Assembly (NCBI RefSeq): GCF_032854445.1
Contig: NC_088302.1
Span: 56,338,237-56,402,236 of the forward strand
Length of the DNA stretch: 64,000 nt
Direction of reading: 5' to 3'
Origin: Liolophura sinensis
Taxonomy: Eukaryota > Mollusca > Polyplacophora > Chitonida > Chitonidae
Part shown: in pieces, positions 1 through 12,000 of the stretch
Layout of the letters: each line of letters opens with the position of its first letter
Position numbering within the stretch: the first letter of the stretch is position 1
Notes under the pieces: model-generated
What the model was told of the DNA's origin: nothing
What the model saw: only the letters and a program-made list of their open reading frames with translations
Database searches by the model: none
Position numbers and translations under genes: made by a program

Positions 1-82
1 CTGCCCAGGACAAGCTTCAGGATGTGGGAAGAGTCCGCAAAGTGTTCCCGGAAACTTGGTTGTGGACCAGTCAAACTATTGG
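1..82 (+). CDS. Gene 1 exon 1 in window: FPETW core
   Basis: Partial exon, read from base 3. It encodes [20 protein letters not shown], the signature at the start of the A2M core domain. The donor is GTGAGT at 83 and it ends in phase 2. Its left border is outside the window. Confidence 0.88.
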
Positions 83-3000
83 GTGAGTGAACAGCGCCGT
101 GAATAACCCGTCTGTGGTTGGTAAAACCAAGAGACGGTGGTTGTAGCCAGGCGGTGTTTGCTTTCACTACCCTGTTTTGAATGTGTCCAAGTGACTGTTG
201 TTGTCAACAAGCAGGGGTTCGTGTATGCAGGCATACGGTGGTTGTATTAACCAGGTGTTTGTGACTTTATACCAACCGCATATTAGGTTCTTTACTCCCT
301 TGTTAGGTGGATTGATTTCCTGGTCAATATATTGATTAGTGATTTGATTAATTTATGGATGAATGGATCGAGTAATCGATTACCTGACTGACTGGACTGA
401 GGATATCGCATAATATAAACTAAGCTCAGATGACCAGATTGTCTTGTGAGAGTCTTCTGGGTTGATGTTGAGACCTAGAGTTTCTTTATTCATGGTGGTT
501 GGTTTCGTTATTGGGTTTGTGAAGTAATATCACAGTTACGGGCAAAGTGAACAAGTGAATGATTACGTCAGTGTTTTATTGTGTGTTTTTATCGTCGCAC
601 TCATAGATCAAACGGATCCTCGGTGATCAGTACAACTGTACCAGACACGATCACATCCTGGGTGGCTAGTGCATTCGCCGTTAACGCTAACAGCGGATTG
701 GGTGTGTCTCCAACGACGGCCAAGGTACACAAATCATCAAGACTGATTCTATTGTAATCTTCGTCAGAAATATATACTTAGTACATTTCAATCACAAATG
801 CGATGTATATGCATATTTGAGCTACTGACACGCCATTTACAAATAGGTTTGATTTTTCCTTCCGTTTGTATCAGCGATAAGCAGTCCTAACAGCCCCTGT
901 CTATCTGACTGTCTGCGGACCCGTGGGCGAGCATCGAATCTTTAAACATGAGCCTTGTATTACCTTCTAGAAGGGTTTAGCCATGTATTGCCGTCTATAT
1001 GGATTTAGGTGCAAGACGACGACACGGAAGTTCTCGCCTTTTTGGGGCATGTCGCAGTTTTTGCGAAGTGCTCTTGTTTTTCAGTATGCGTCATAGCTCA
1101 TTTCAAATTGTCATATATAGCAGAATGCCTTTTTACTTTTGTCAACAGCTGCAGGCTTTCCGACCTTTCTTCGTCAGCATGAATCTGCCGTATTCGGTTG
1201 TTCGGGGGGAACAAGTCGCTTTGGAGGCCATGGTGTTCAACTACATGACAACAGACATGCAGGTGACGTTTTGACGAGATTAAACCGATCACCTTTTATT
1301 GCTGATTTACCTGTATACTTTATAAACCAAACGAAACACCAAAACCGTGAACCTGAAGAATAATATGAATAAAAAGACAACTGTATCACAACGGTATCAC
1401 AACGGTATCACAACAGTATCACAGCTGCATCACAGCTGTATCACAACCTACACGTACCTCTGAGCTGAATCAACAAAATAAAACAGATTTTAAAACACAA
1501 GTCTTCCCAGAAATCGATAATTCACCCGTATGTAGTTATCTGCTATATAAGGAAAGCATTTCTGCCGGTAAAAAAAATGTGGAATCCAAGCCTCTAGCCC
1601 AACATTATGTCACTCAAAAACTGAATGGACGTTCCAAGTGGATAATCACACACTTCGGCCATGACATTGGGGCTCATGTAAGGATTTAATGTGATAATCG
1701 GATTGATTGTAAGTTGAAACCTACATTGTTTTTGCCCAAATCTCCCACGAGGTTCTATGAACAGTAATGCAATTAACTCCCTTTACATGTATATTTGTTA
1801 CAGCAGAATATTCCTTTTCAAAACAAACAAAAGTCAACAAGCATGCAGCCATATTATTCTGCTCTTAGACCGGAATATTCTACTTCCGACAGGTTTATGG
1901 GCACAGTTCAGGCGTATCACATTGACTTGTATTCGCCATACTGCATATATCAGTGTAGGACAGCACCTCTCCTTTGCACCCTCCTTGTGGCTCGCTACTT
2001 CGCTGCCTCGTTCCCTCGTATTAGAAGGTTCAGGTAGCGAAGTAGTGAAAGGTGAAAAGTAGTGTCTCTTGGCTTCTATGCCTGGTCGGGGAAGCCAATC
2101 AATCAGCCGAGGTCTGAGCCATTATACTGATACGGGTCAACCAGTTTTTTTGCACTTTACCCTTCATGCTGAACGCCCAGCGAGGAAATTACCACTTTCT
2201 CTTTTAAAGTCTTAGGTGTGACTCGACCCAGGATTGACCCTGGATCTACCACTCCCGAAACAGACGCTCTACCAACTGTGCTATCCGGGCCGGTAGCACT
2301 ATAAGCTGTAAAATTAAGTGGTGTTATTATGGCCAAATAAGGATAATCTGCTGCCGAGAGTTATTGTCTGTCTATCCGTCTTTCTGTGTTTGCCTATTCT
2401 GTAGGTTGTGGTTACTCTAGAGAAATCTGCCTCCTACCGGAACCTGGTCAAAGATCAGACTGGAAATATGATGGTAATTTCTGCTCCTCAGACTCATACC
2501 ATACACGTAAGTACAGAATACCGGCTTGTAAACGTGCGCAGAATACCAGATTGTGATTCATGTCGTACTCAGCGCGAAGCAAAATCCCAATATACAACTG
2601 TCTTGCACCGATGGATGGGATATTTGCGGTGTTTAAATATTGTGATATCTGTAGATTTCTCAACATTCGTCTATTATCCTACCCGCATCAGTGTTTTTTA
2701 AATCTAAAACTAATATTAGTAAATTTATATGTTCTGCTAATAGCTTGTTAGATGAAAGCTTTGAAGATGTTCATATGTTTAGTACCTGGCATCATATTCG
2801 ACCATATAAATCCATAGCAACCGGTAGCCGCAGATGGGCATCAGTTATCTCTTTCATTTCTGTGCTACAGATAAAGGCGGGTGATGCCAAGGCTGTGTTT
2901 TTCCCCATCATACCCGCTGTCCTGGGTCAGATAGAGATCACAATCAGAGCTCAGTCCACAATGGCTGCCGATGCTGTCCAGAGGACACTCCTGGTCCAGG

Positions 3001-6000
3001 TTGGTTTATCAAATACTCAACATATCTATGCACGTTTATGTGCGTTCTGGAAAAGAGGCGGTGTCATTTTCTTTGAGAAATACTTGTTTGACTCTTTGCC
3101 TACAATTCCATATACATCTATATACGGCTGTAAATACCATATGTGCTTACACACTGGCGTCTTCTATCCTGAAAACGAAGTTGTCGCTATTGCTCCTGAT
3201 TCCATTGACATGATGCATCACTTTCGTTTCCAGCCAGAAGGTGTCCCCCGAGAGTACAACCACGCCGTACTGGTAGATCTCACCCACAACTCGTCATTTT
3301 CCACGGCCGTCCCCATCTCCTTCCCACCCAGCACTGTGTACGGGTCTCAGCACATCAGGGTCTCAGCTGTAGGTACGCCTCTGAACCCTGAAACAAGCTA
3401 TTTGTCATTTCTTTTCTGTCCTTCGATTGTTTCCTTTGCGCCGATCGTAAATCATTGTTTCAAAGATAATTTTCGCTGTTATTAAGATGTCAAGATTTTG
3501 AAGAAACGACTAACGATTGTTAATTCTTTGACTCGTAGTCTTCAACTGATTTCCTGATTTACTGCATGCACAAATCTATACCAACTACATGTTGGTTATA
3601 ACTGGACTTACACGCGTGCATGGCTAAGACAGACGAGGGGCGGGTTCAAGCCTGGAACTGGGCAGGCAATTTGTAAATTCCAACAGTCTTCCATCAGTTT
3701 TTTTTTCAGACAAAAACGTGTGTCTTTTTAATGAAAAACTAAGCCCTTCGTAATATACCCGCAAACAAAAAATGTATTATCTTGGGTGACTTCAATATAG
3801 ACATTCATATGTGATAGCCATTTACCTTTTTCCTTCCATTACAAAACCTACTCGCTACCTGTATAGATAACATCTTCACAAACTTGCATGCTCAACACAA
3901 TTTCTCCGGTATATTTTTAGCAGATATATCTGACCATTTCCCTATATTCAATATCTTTTCGACTAATGCGTTTTCGAAAGAAACATCAACTTACTCTTTT
4001 CGAAAAAAGACTCCAGAACAAGTCAATCTGTTTAGAGAAAATGTTCAAAATATAAACTGGCATGACGTTCTATCATCAGATAGTGTTAATGAGGCTTTAT
4101 CCTGTTTTACTGTGAAATTATCCATAACACACGACACATGCTTTCCAGTTGTGACCATAGACAGCCCATCGAAACATACTCGCAAACCTTGGGTCACACG
4201 AGGTATTTTACAGTCTGTATTAGAGAAGAACAAACTTTATCGCACGTGTTTGAAATCTACTGATATACCGACTCGCGTCAAATATAGGACGTACGGGAAC
4301 AAACTGAACAACTTGATCCATTTTTCGCAAAAGGATTACTTGGGAAAAAAAAAAAACAAAAAAACAAACTAAACGACCAAAATCACAATATAAAAGGAAC
4401 TTGGAAAGTATGGAATGATCTAATGGGACGTGGTAAATGCAAGAATATGCCTAAATGTTTTAATATCGATGGGTTATTTGTTTCAGACAAAAGTGCCATT
4501 TCCAATAGATTTAATGACTTTTTTCGACTATGGTTTCCAGTCTTGATGCTAAGATACCCCCAAGCCCTAAATTTTTTGAGATTTTCTAGGTGAGCCTGAA
4601 GAAAACTTTCAATTTTCTCCCGTCTCGCCTGGTCTTCTTGAAACCACTGTAGACAGTTTAAAGTCATCAGCTCCAGGCTTGGACCGTTAAGTAAACTGTG
4701 GTCTTCCCCAGGGCTCCATTCTCGGTCCTATAGTATTTTTATTGTACATTAATGACATCACAGCATCATCAGATATCCTGGATTTGACATTATTTGATGA
4801 TGATACAAGCGTCTGCACTTATGCGCCTACAAGCGCCGAGGCTGTATCCACTATGTCTGTAAAGTTGCATAAAATTTCCGATTGGCTGACAGCTAACCGC
4901 TTGTCCCTTAATATTAGTAAAACAAAACAAAACAACATGCATGCACATAAATGTATCCAAAAAGGCACTTCCGCCACAGTTATATTTGCATGGCGTTGAA
5001 ATAGCCAGCCTTAAAGAACACAAGTTCTTGGGAGTTTATTTTAATTCAAGGCTGGACATCTCACATTAACTTTATTGGTAAGAAGGTATCCAGAAATATT
5101 GGCATCATCAAACACATTCGAGCAAATGTCAACAAACAAACACTGCTTATTTTGTACTACTCTCTGATATTCCCTTATCTTTCCTATGCAAATGTTTTAT
5201 GGAGTAACACATACATGAGTTATCTCCATCCCTTAGTAATTCTTCAGAACGCATCTTCCGCCTCATCACTTTCTCACAAAGACTGAATCATGCGACTGAA
5301 ATATTTAAGAACCTCAAAATCCTCCCACTTGCACAAATACACTGAACAGGTGAACAGCTGTTCAAAAGACAATCTGACGTCCACAATTACCCAACCAGAT
5401 CCTATTCTTTCAATCTCCATGTACCATTTCTAACTTCAAATCTATCCACACATTTCATCAGATCATCAGCCCCAAGGGAGTGGAGTAGGCTTCCTCCAAA
5501 CCTCAAAGTAATCAATATACATCTTTATTCAAATCCAGGTTAAAAGATTTTTTAATTTGCAATATTTGATCCACATTAGTCATACAATCTACGAGACAGA
5601 AGGTGTCACACAAAATATTATTCACACAATTGTGCAGTTAACTTAGGTTTTTGTAATGTTACATTCCTATGTGAGTTTTTCCCAAGTAAATTTGTTTTTT
5701 GTTAATACAATTGTTCAATAATTCTCGCTTCTCGCCAGGCATGTATTATTATTATTATTTGATAATAATGAGTCAGGGATAGAACAAGTCCCTCGGACAT
5801 CATTCCCGCCATTTACGAGATATGTAATTATATATATATTTACTAATGGTGAATAAACGTTAAATTCAGTTAAATGATGTACAATGTTTGCGCGTCACTT
5901 CTGGGAAAGGTCATCAGGAATTACTCGCACAAATGCAATAAAACCAATGATGGCTCAAAGGATACATGAAAAGGTAGTACAGAACAACGACCATGTGGTT

Positions 6001-9000
6001 GTAAGGGAAATGGAGAAAGATAGGATAAAAAAAATGAGAAAAAAGATTTCGTTTTGGAGGAATACTTTATACTTCTTAATAACCCCTCTATATTAAGCAT
6101 ATTTTCCTCCAATGGTCGGACATGACGTCATCGATGAACTTACTGAATGACCCCTGGTGCTATAGAAAACTGGTTTAAAACCATTTTTCGCCTCAAGATA
6201 AAGCTGAAAACACCAGATCATACGCTTGGTATTAAGAAATAAAACCCTAGCGTTTTACATACCCTTTGTTAGAGCTATATCCCGGCGAATACGCAAGAGA
6301 AGAGCTGTTGACTCCTACAGTATTGGAAGATTAGGTAACCTGGGGGTATTTCATTGCGTTTGCTGGTCGATAGGTAATCTGATGGGACCAACAATTCATG
6401 GTTTGGACCGTTTGCTGATGATGCCCACCGGCTGTGGAGAACAGACCATGTTGAAATTCGCTCCCGACATCTTTGTCTCTAAGTACTTGTCCTCCACGCA
6501 GCAGTTGACGGGCGCACTCAGACAGAAGGCGCTAGGTTTACTTGAAAAAGGTATAATGCATTTATGTTACCAGTGTCAGAAATCTCTACACTACAAGCAG
6601 AACTGTGACAGCTAAAGTGTGTTTTAGTGAACTATACTTTATTAAATCACAATAAAGTACACGAAGACAAATTGCATATGAGATTGACAAAATATTTTGG
6701 TAAAATATTACTTGTTTAATGATAAAACTAATTTATTATATTACTGTAAACAAAATTGTTATGGTATCCTTCTACCTGTCAGGGTATCAGCGGGAACTAA
6801 CCTATCAGCATAAGGATGGATCCTTCAGTGCTTTTGGTGACCGGGACAGGTCAGGAAGCATGTGGTCAGTACACTCATTTACTTGATAAACTGACCATGT
6901 CATGCAGGTTACCTTAGTCGCTAAGACATACCCAGCTAGCATGTCTATCCAAATTCCATCAAAATGACTATTCCATTCACGATACCTTAGTCACTGATAC
7001 ATACCCAGATGGCCTGTCTGTCCAAATTCCATCAAACTAACCATCCCATACACGATACCTTAGTCGCTGATACATACCCAGATGGCGTGTCTATCCAAAT
7101 TCCATCAAACTAACCATCCCATACACGATACCTTAGTCACTGATACATACCCAACCAGCATGCGTATCCAAATTCCATCAAACTGACCATCCCATACAGG
7201 TTACCTTAGTCACTGATACATACCCAAATGGCGTGTCTATCCAAGCTCCATCAAACTGACCATCCCATACACGTTACGTAGTCACTGATACATACCCAGA
7301 TGGCGTGTCTATCCAAATTCCATCAAACTGACCATCTCATACAGGTTACCTTAGTCCCTGATACATACCCAGATGGCATGTCTATCCAAATTCCATCAAA
7401 CTGACCATCCCATACACGATACCTTAGTCGCCGATACATACCCAGATGGAGTGTCTATCCAAATTCCATCAAACTGACCATCCCATACACGATACCTTAG
7501 TAACTGATACATACCCAACCAGCATGCGTATCCAAATTCCATCAAACTGACTATCCCATGCATGTTACCTTAGTCACTGATGCATACCCAGATGGCATGT
7601 CTATCCAAATTCCATCAAACTGACCATCCCATACAGGTTACCTTAGTCACTGATACATACCCAGCCAGCATGCGTATCCAAATTCCATCAAACTGACCAT
7701 CCCATACAGGTTACCTTAGTCGCTAAGACATACCCAGCTAGCATGTCTATCCAAATTCCATCAAACTGACCATCCCATACACGATACCTTAGTCGCTGAT
7801 ACATACCCAGATGGCATGTCTATCCAAATTCCATCAAACTGACCATCCCACACACGATACCTTAGTCACTGATACATACCCAGCCAGCATGCGTATCCAA
7901 ACTCCATCAAACTGACCATGTCGTGCAGGTTACCTTAGTCGCTAAGACATACCCAGCTAGCATGTCTATCCAAATTCCATCAAACTGACTATTCCATTCA
8001 CGATACCTTAGTCACTGATACATACCCCGATGGCATGTCTGTCCAAATTCCATCAAACTGACCATCCCATAAACGTTACGTAGTCACTGATACATACCTA
8101 ATTTGGCGTGTCTATCCAAATTCCATCAAACTGACCATGCAGGTTGCCTTAGTCATTGATACATACCCAGATGGCGTGTCTATCCAAATTCCATCAAACT
8201 AACCATCCCATACACATTACGTAGTCACTGATACATACCCAGATGGCGTGTCTATCCAAATTCCATCAAACTGACCTTCCCATACACGTTACCTCAGTCA
8301 CTGATACATACCCAGATGGCATGTATATCCAAATTCCATCAAATTAACCATCCCATACACGATACCTTAGTCGCTGATATATACCCAGATGGCGTGTCTA
8401 TCCAAATTCCATCAAACTGACCATCCCATACACGAAACCTTAGTCACTGATACATACCCAGCCAGCATGCGTATCCAAATTCCATCAAACTGATCATCCC
8501 ATACAGGTTACCTTAGTCACTGATACATACCCAGCTAGCATGTCTATCCAAATTCCATCAAACTGACCATCCCATACACGTTACGTAGTCACTGATACAT
8601 ACTTAATTTGGCATGTCTATCCAAATTCCATCAAACTGACCATCCCACACACGTTACGTAGTCAGTGATACATACCTAATTTGGCATGTCTATCCAAATT
8701 CCATCAAACTGACCATCCCACACACGTTACGTAGTCAGTGATACATACCTAATTTGGCATGTCTATCCAAATTCCTTAATTTCCTGAAGTTTTCTAAGCG
8801 ACATCAGTAATATCATTTGCTCTTTAATTTCTCTCCTGTATTGTACTAACATATTCCGAATGTCGTCTTGGCACATTTGTCCTGACGTTTAGAATTAATA
8901 CTCTGTCTGTTCACAGGCTAACGGCATTCGTGATCAAATCTTTCCATCAAGCTAAACCGTTTATCTTTGTGGACGACGCGACTCTTGTCAAAGCCATCAC

Positions 9001-12000
9001 GTGGATTCTGAGCCATCAGAAGTCAGACGGCTCGTTCCCAGAGCCGGGCAGGATCATACACAAGAACATGCAGGTGAACGCGCTTGCACAATGGTTTAGG
9101 ATACAAAGTGTGTCGCTATGCAGTTAAACGGCTGTGCAGTTAAAAGATTTGCAGCTGCAAAGTGTGCGGTTAGGAGGTGTACAATGATCATGCGTAAAAC
9201 TGTTTATGATTCGTTCCTAGAGACAGATCATCAAACATTTGTAACGTGACCCAGTTGCTCATGTGTTAACCCTGGAATTCAAATCCGAATTACATACCAT
9301 TCAGAACGACCACAATGTTTAATTTTACGACGCCTCTATCACAATTTGTTTTACAACCAAAAGTCACGTGTTATTATTGAAGCTTTAAATTGAGGCGGAA
9401 AGATGAACAAAACAAAGTATACAGTCAACATCATAAGGCAGGCATACAAAACTGTATCTAAAATTTATTTATTATATCTTTTTCAAAAAAGTGCACTTAC
9501 ATGTTTTTGGCTTTAGATGCCTTAGTTTGGTATAATGATGTGAAGGCAAAAAAGATATTGACAAGATACAGATAAGATATAGACGAAATACAGACAAGAT
9601 ACAAGCAAGACACAGACAAGATACAGACAAGATATGGACAAGATACAGATAAAATATAGACAAGATATACACAAGATACAGACAAGATAAAGACAAAATA
9701 CAGACAAGATACAGACAAGCCACAGACTAGATACAGACAACCTTATAGACAGGACAATTAACTGCACTTATCTCGGTTAAAGAAATAGTAAAATATAAGT
9801 AGCATGTGTTTAGATACAATTTTCCAAAGTCTTCAAATTCTCTGCTCCTTTATATTAAACCTTGCTTTGTTGAGAGACCCCTGTTTCACAAATGTATTAA
9901 ATATAATTCACCGAACGTAAGTCTAATTTAAATATCAATAACAGTTTTACCTGGGGAAAAAAGAATCTCTTGTCTACACTAAAGTTACCAAGTTTATTCT
10001 AAGTATACTTTCAAGCAATTAACTTTTGAATATTAGGTAGTGAAATCTCTTGCACTTGTTTAGATTATTCGTGCTTCGAGTTTTAGCAGTTTTAGGGATT
10101 AGGGATTTAGACTTTAACAGGATTGCTTGTGGTGTCATTTTTATTGCAGTGTAGTAAGACTGAGAATTACTCACATAGTGAGTTTATCTTGTTACCAGGG
10201 AGGTTCGGCTTCTGGCGTGGCTTTGACCTCATTTGTCCTCATCTCTCTGCTTGAGAACAGTGATCTGGACAGTGTAAGTAGAGGGTCTATAGGGATAAAG
10301 TGTAAGTACAGGCTCTACAGGGACAAACTGTGATCTGTACAGTGTAAGTACAGGATCGATAGGGACAAAGTGTGATCTGGACTGTGTAAGTACAGGATAT
10401 ATAAGGACAAATTGTGATCTGGACATTGTAAGTACGGGATCTATAGGGACAAATTGTGATCTGGACAGTGTAAGTACAGGATATATAGGGACAAATTGTG
10501 ATCTGGACATTGTAAGTACGGGATCTATAGGGACAAATTGTGATCTGGACAGTGTAAGTCCCGGATCTGTAGGAACAAACTATGATCTGGACGGTGTAAG
10601 TACGGGATCTATAGGGACAAACTGTGATCTGGACAGTGTAAGTACAGGATCTATAGGGACAAACTGTGATCTGGACAGTGTAAGTAAAGGATGTATAGGG
10701 ACAAACTGTGATCTGGACTGTGAAAGTACAGGATCTATCAAGACAAACTGTGATCTGGACAGTGTAAGTCCCGCATCTGTAGGAACAAACTGTAATCTGA
10801 ACAGTTTAAGTACATTATCTGTAGGGACAAACCGGGGCCTGTACCTATATATCGGCGATCCGGTTAATGGGTAGAGGTAGAGAAGCTGTGTTCCTTACCT
10901 CACAAAAAGATATGTCCTGCGTTACCAGCTGATCGGTTTTTTTGACAATAAAAATTGTATACGAATTAGAAATATAAGAAATACATAAGAAAACCAGGGC
11001 AGTGATAGTTGGTACCTACTGCCGGTGAAATCCGGCCTTTTGTCAGTTTACCTCAGTAGCAATGTTATGTCAACAGTTTGTGTTTATGTTCAGGAAGTAG
11101 CAACGTCCGTGCCTTCTGGCTGGATAGATTAAGCAGACAAATATGCAGTGATGTTAGTTGCAGTTTATTAGACGTCACTGGCCTATAATTACTAAGAACG
11201 CTGTGGTGTGACCACATTTAATATACAATTACACTAAAACATTGCCGTGGGACTTGGCGCCGAGGATGCTTAGTCCAGTAATTTATCCACGGATACAAAC
11301 ATAAAAAAAAACTATGTTAGAGATTCACCCTCCCAGTTTACTTGTATATCTTCCCTTGATTGATGGGGCCAGATGAGCCATGACACGGCCAAGAGCAGGG
11401 TGTACCTGTCTAGTTTACCTGTATACCTCCCCTAGACTGTTGAGACCAAGACCAGCGCTGCCACGGCCAAGAGCAGTGTGTACCTGTCTAGTTTACCTGT
11501 ATACCTCCCCTAGACTGTTGAGGCCAGGATCAGCGCTGTCACGGCCAAGAGCAGAGAGTATCTATTTTAGCTGTATATCTCCCCTAGACCGTTGAGAACA
11601 AGATCAGCGTTGCTGCGGCCAAGAGCAGAGAATACCTGGAGAATGTGGTAAACCATATATCTGACGACTATACCATGGCCATCACTACCTACGCTCTGAT
11701 GTTAGCCAAGAGTTCCAGAGCCCAGTCCGCACTTATGATGTTAAACCATGAAGCTGTGGTTAAAGGTTCGTACCTCACTTCAGCCAATTTGTAGAGCCAC
11801 ACCAACCCACATTTGATTAATTTGTTTACATTATTTGGTGTCTGTTTTGATATTTTGTTTCTTGATATGAAATAATCTAAGATGAAGCTAAATCGGTGAA
11901 CGGTAAAATGCTTTCCGATGTTTATTGACGTCAGCTCAATTTTTCCGGTAGATTTTTATTTGACTGATTTATACAAAGGCGAATAAAAAAAAGTATTATT

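Larger units (their letters stand above)
3740..5765 (+). mobile_element. Decayed non-LTR retrotransposon (CR1/Jockey-like LINE)
   Basis: Pieces appear in the order expected of a LINE ORF2. An endonuclease motif LGDFNIDI lies near 3782, and DNIFTN plus the endonuclease end ISDHFPIF near 3866-3950. A linker with a FNDFF-like motif follows near 4510, then a SSAPGLD segment near 4670. The reverse-transcriptase block [10 protein letters not shown] starts near 4700, with LYINDI, an LFDDDTS version of the catalytic box and a [14 protein letters not shown] segment; the C-terminal FLGV motif is near 5025. The N-terminal part of the RT (between APGLD and LPQGS) is missing, and frameshifts and stops separate the pieces, so it is dead. 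It ends near a TTATTATTATT tail at 5745-5762. Confidence 0.85.
3373..6373 (+). other. Intron 6, enlarged by a LINE insertion
   Basis: A 3.0-kb intron. It holds the decayed LINE at about 3740-5765. The flanks (3373-3740 and 5766-6373) show no coding or repeat structure I can name. Confidence 0.75.

Noticed and set aside
2221-2297. Possible minus-strand tRNA gene
   Set aside because: Box A and B are present but the stem pairing looks poor and a SINE body follows, so it is called a SINE head.
2691-3485. 264-aa + strand frame
   Set aside because: It spans two true exons (2871-2999 and 3234-3372) and the intron between them, which happens to be open; family alignment supports the two short exons only.
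3610-3670. GGTTCAAGCC box B-like sequence
   Set aside because: No box A partner at proper spacing; probably chance or a very old SINE remnant.
9472-9767. Minus-strand Leu/Ser/Tyr-rich frames resembling membrane peptides
   Set aside because: Generated by the 11-bp GATACAGACAA repeat.
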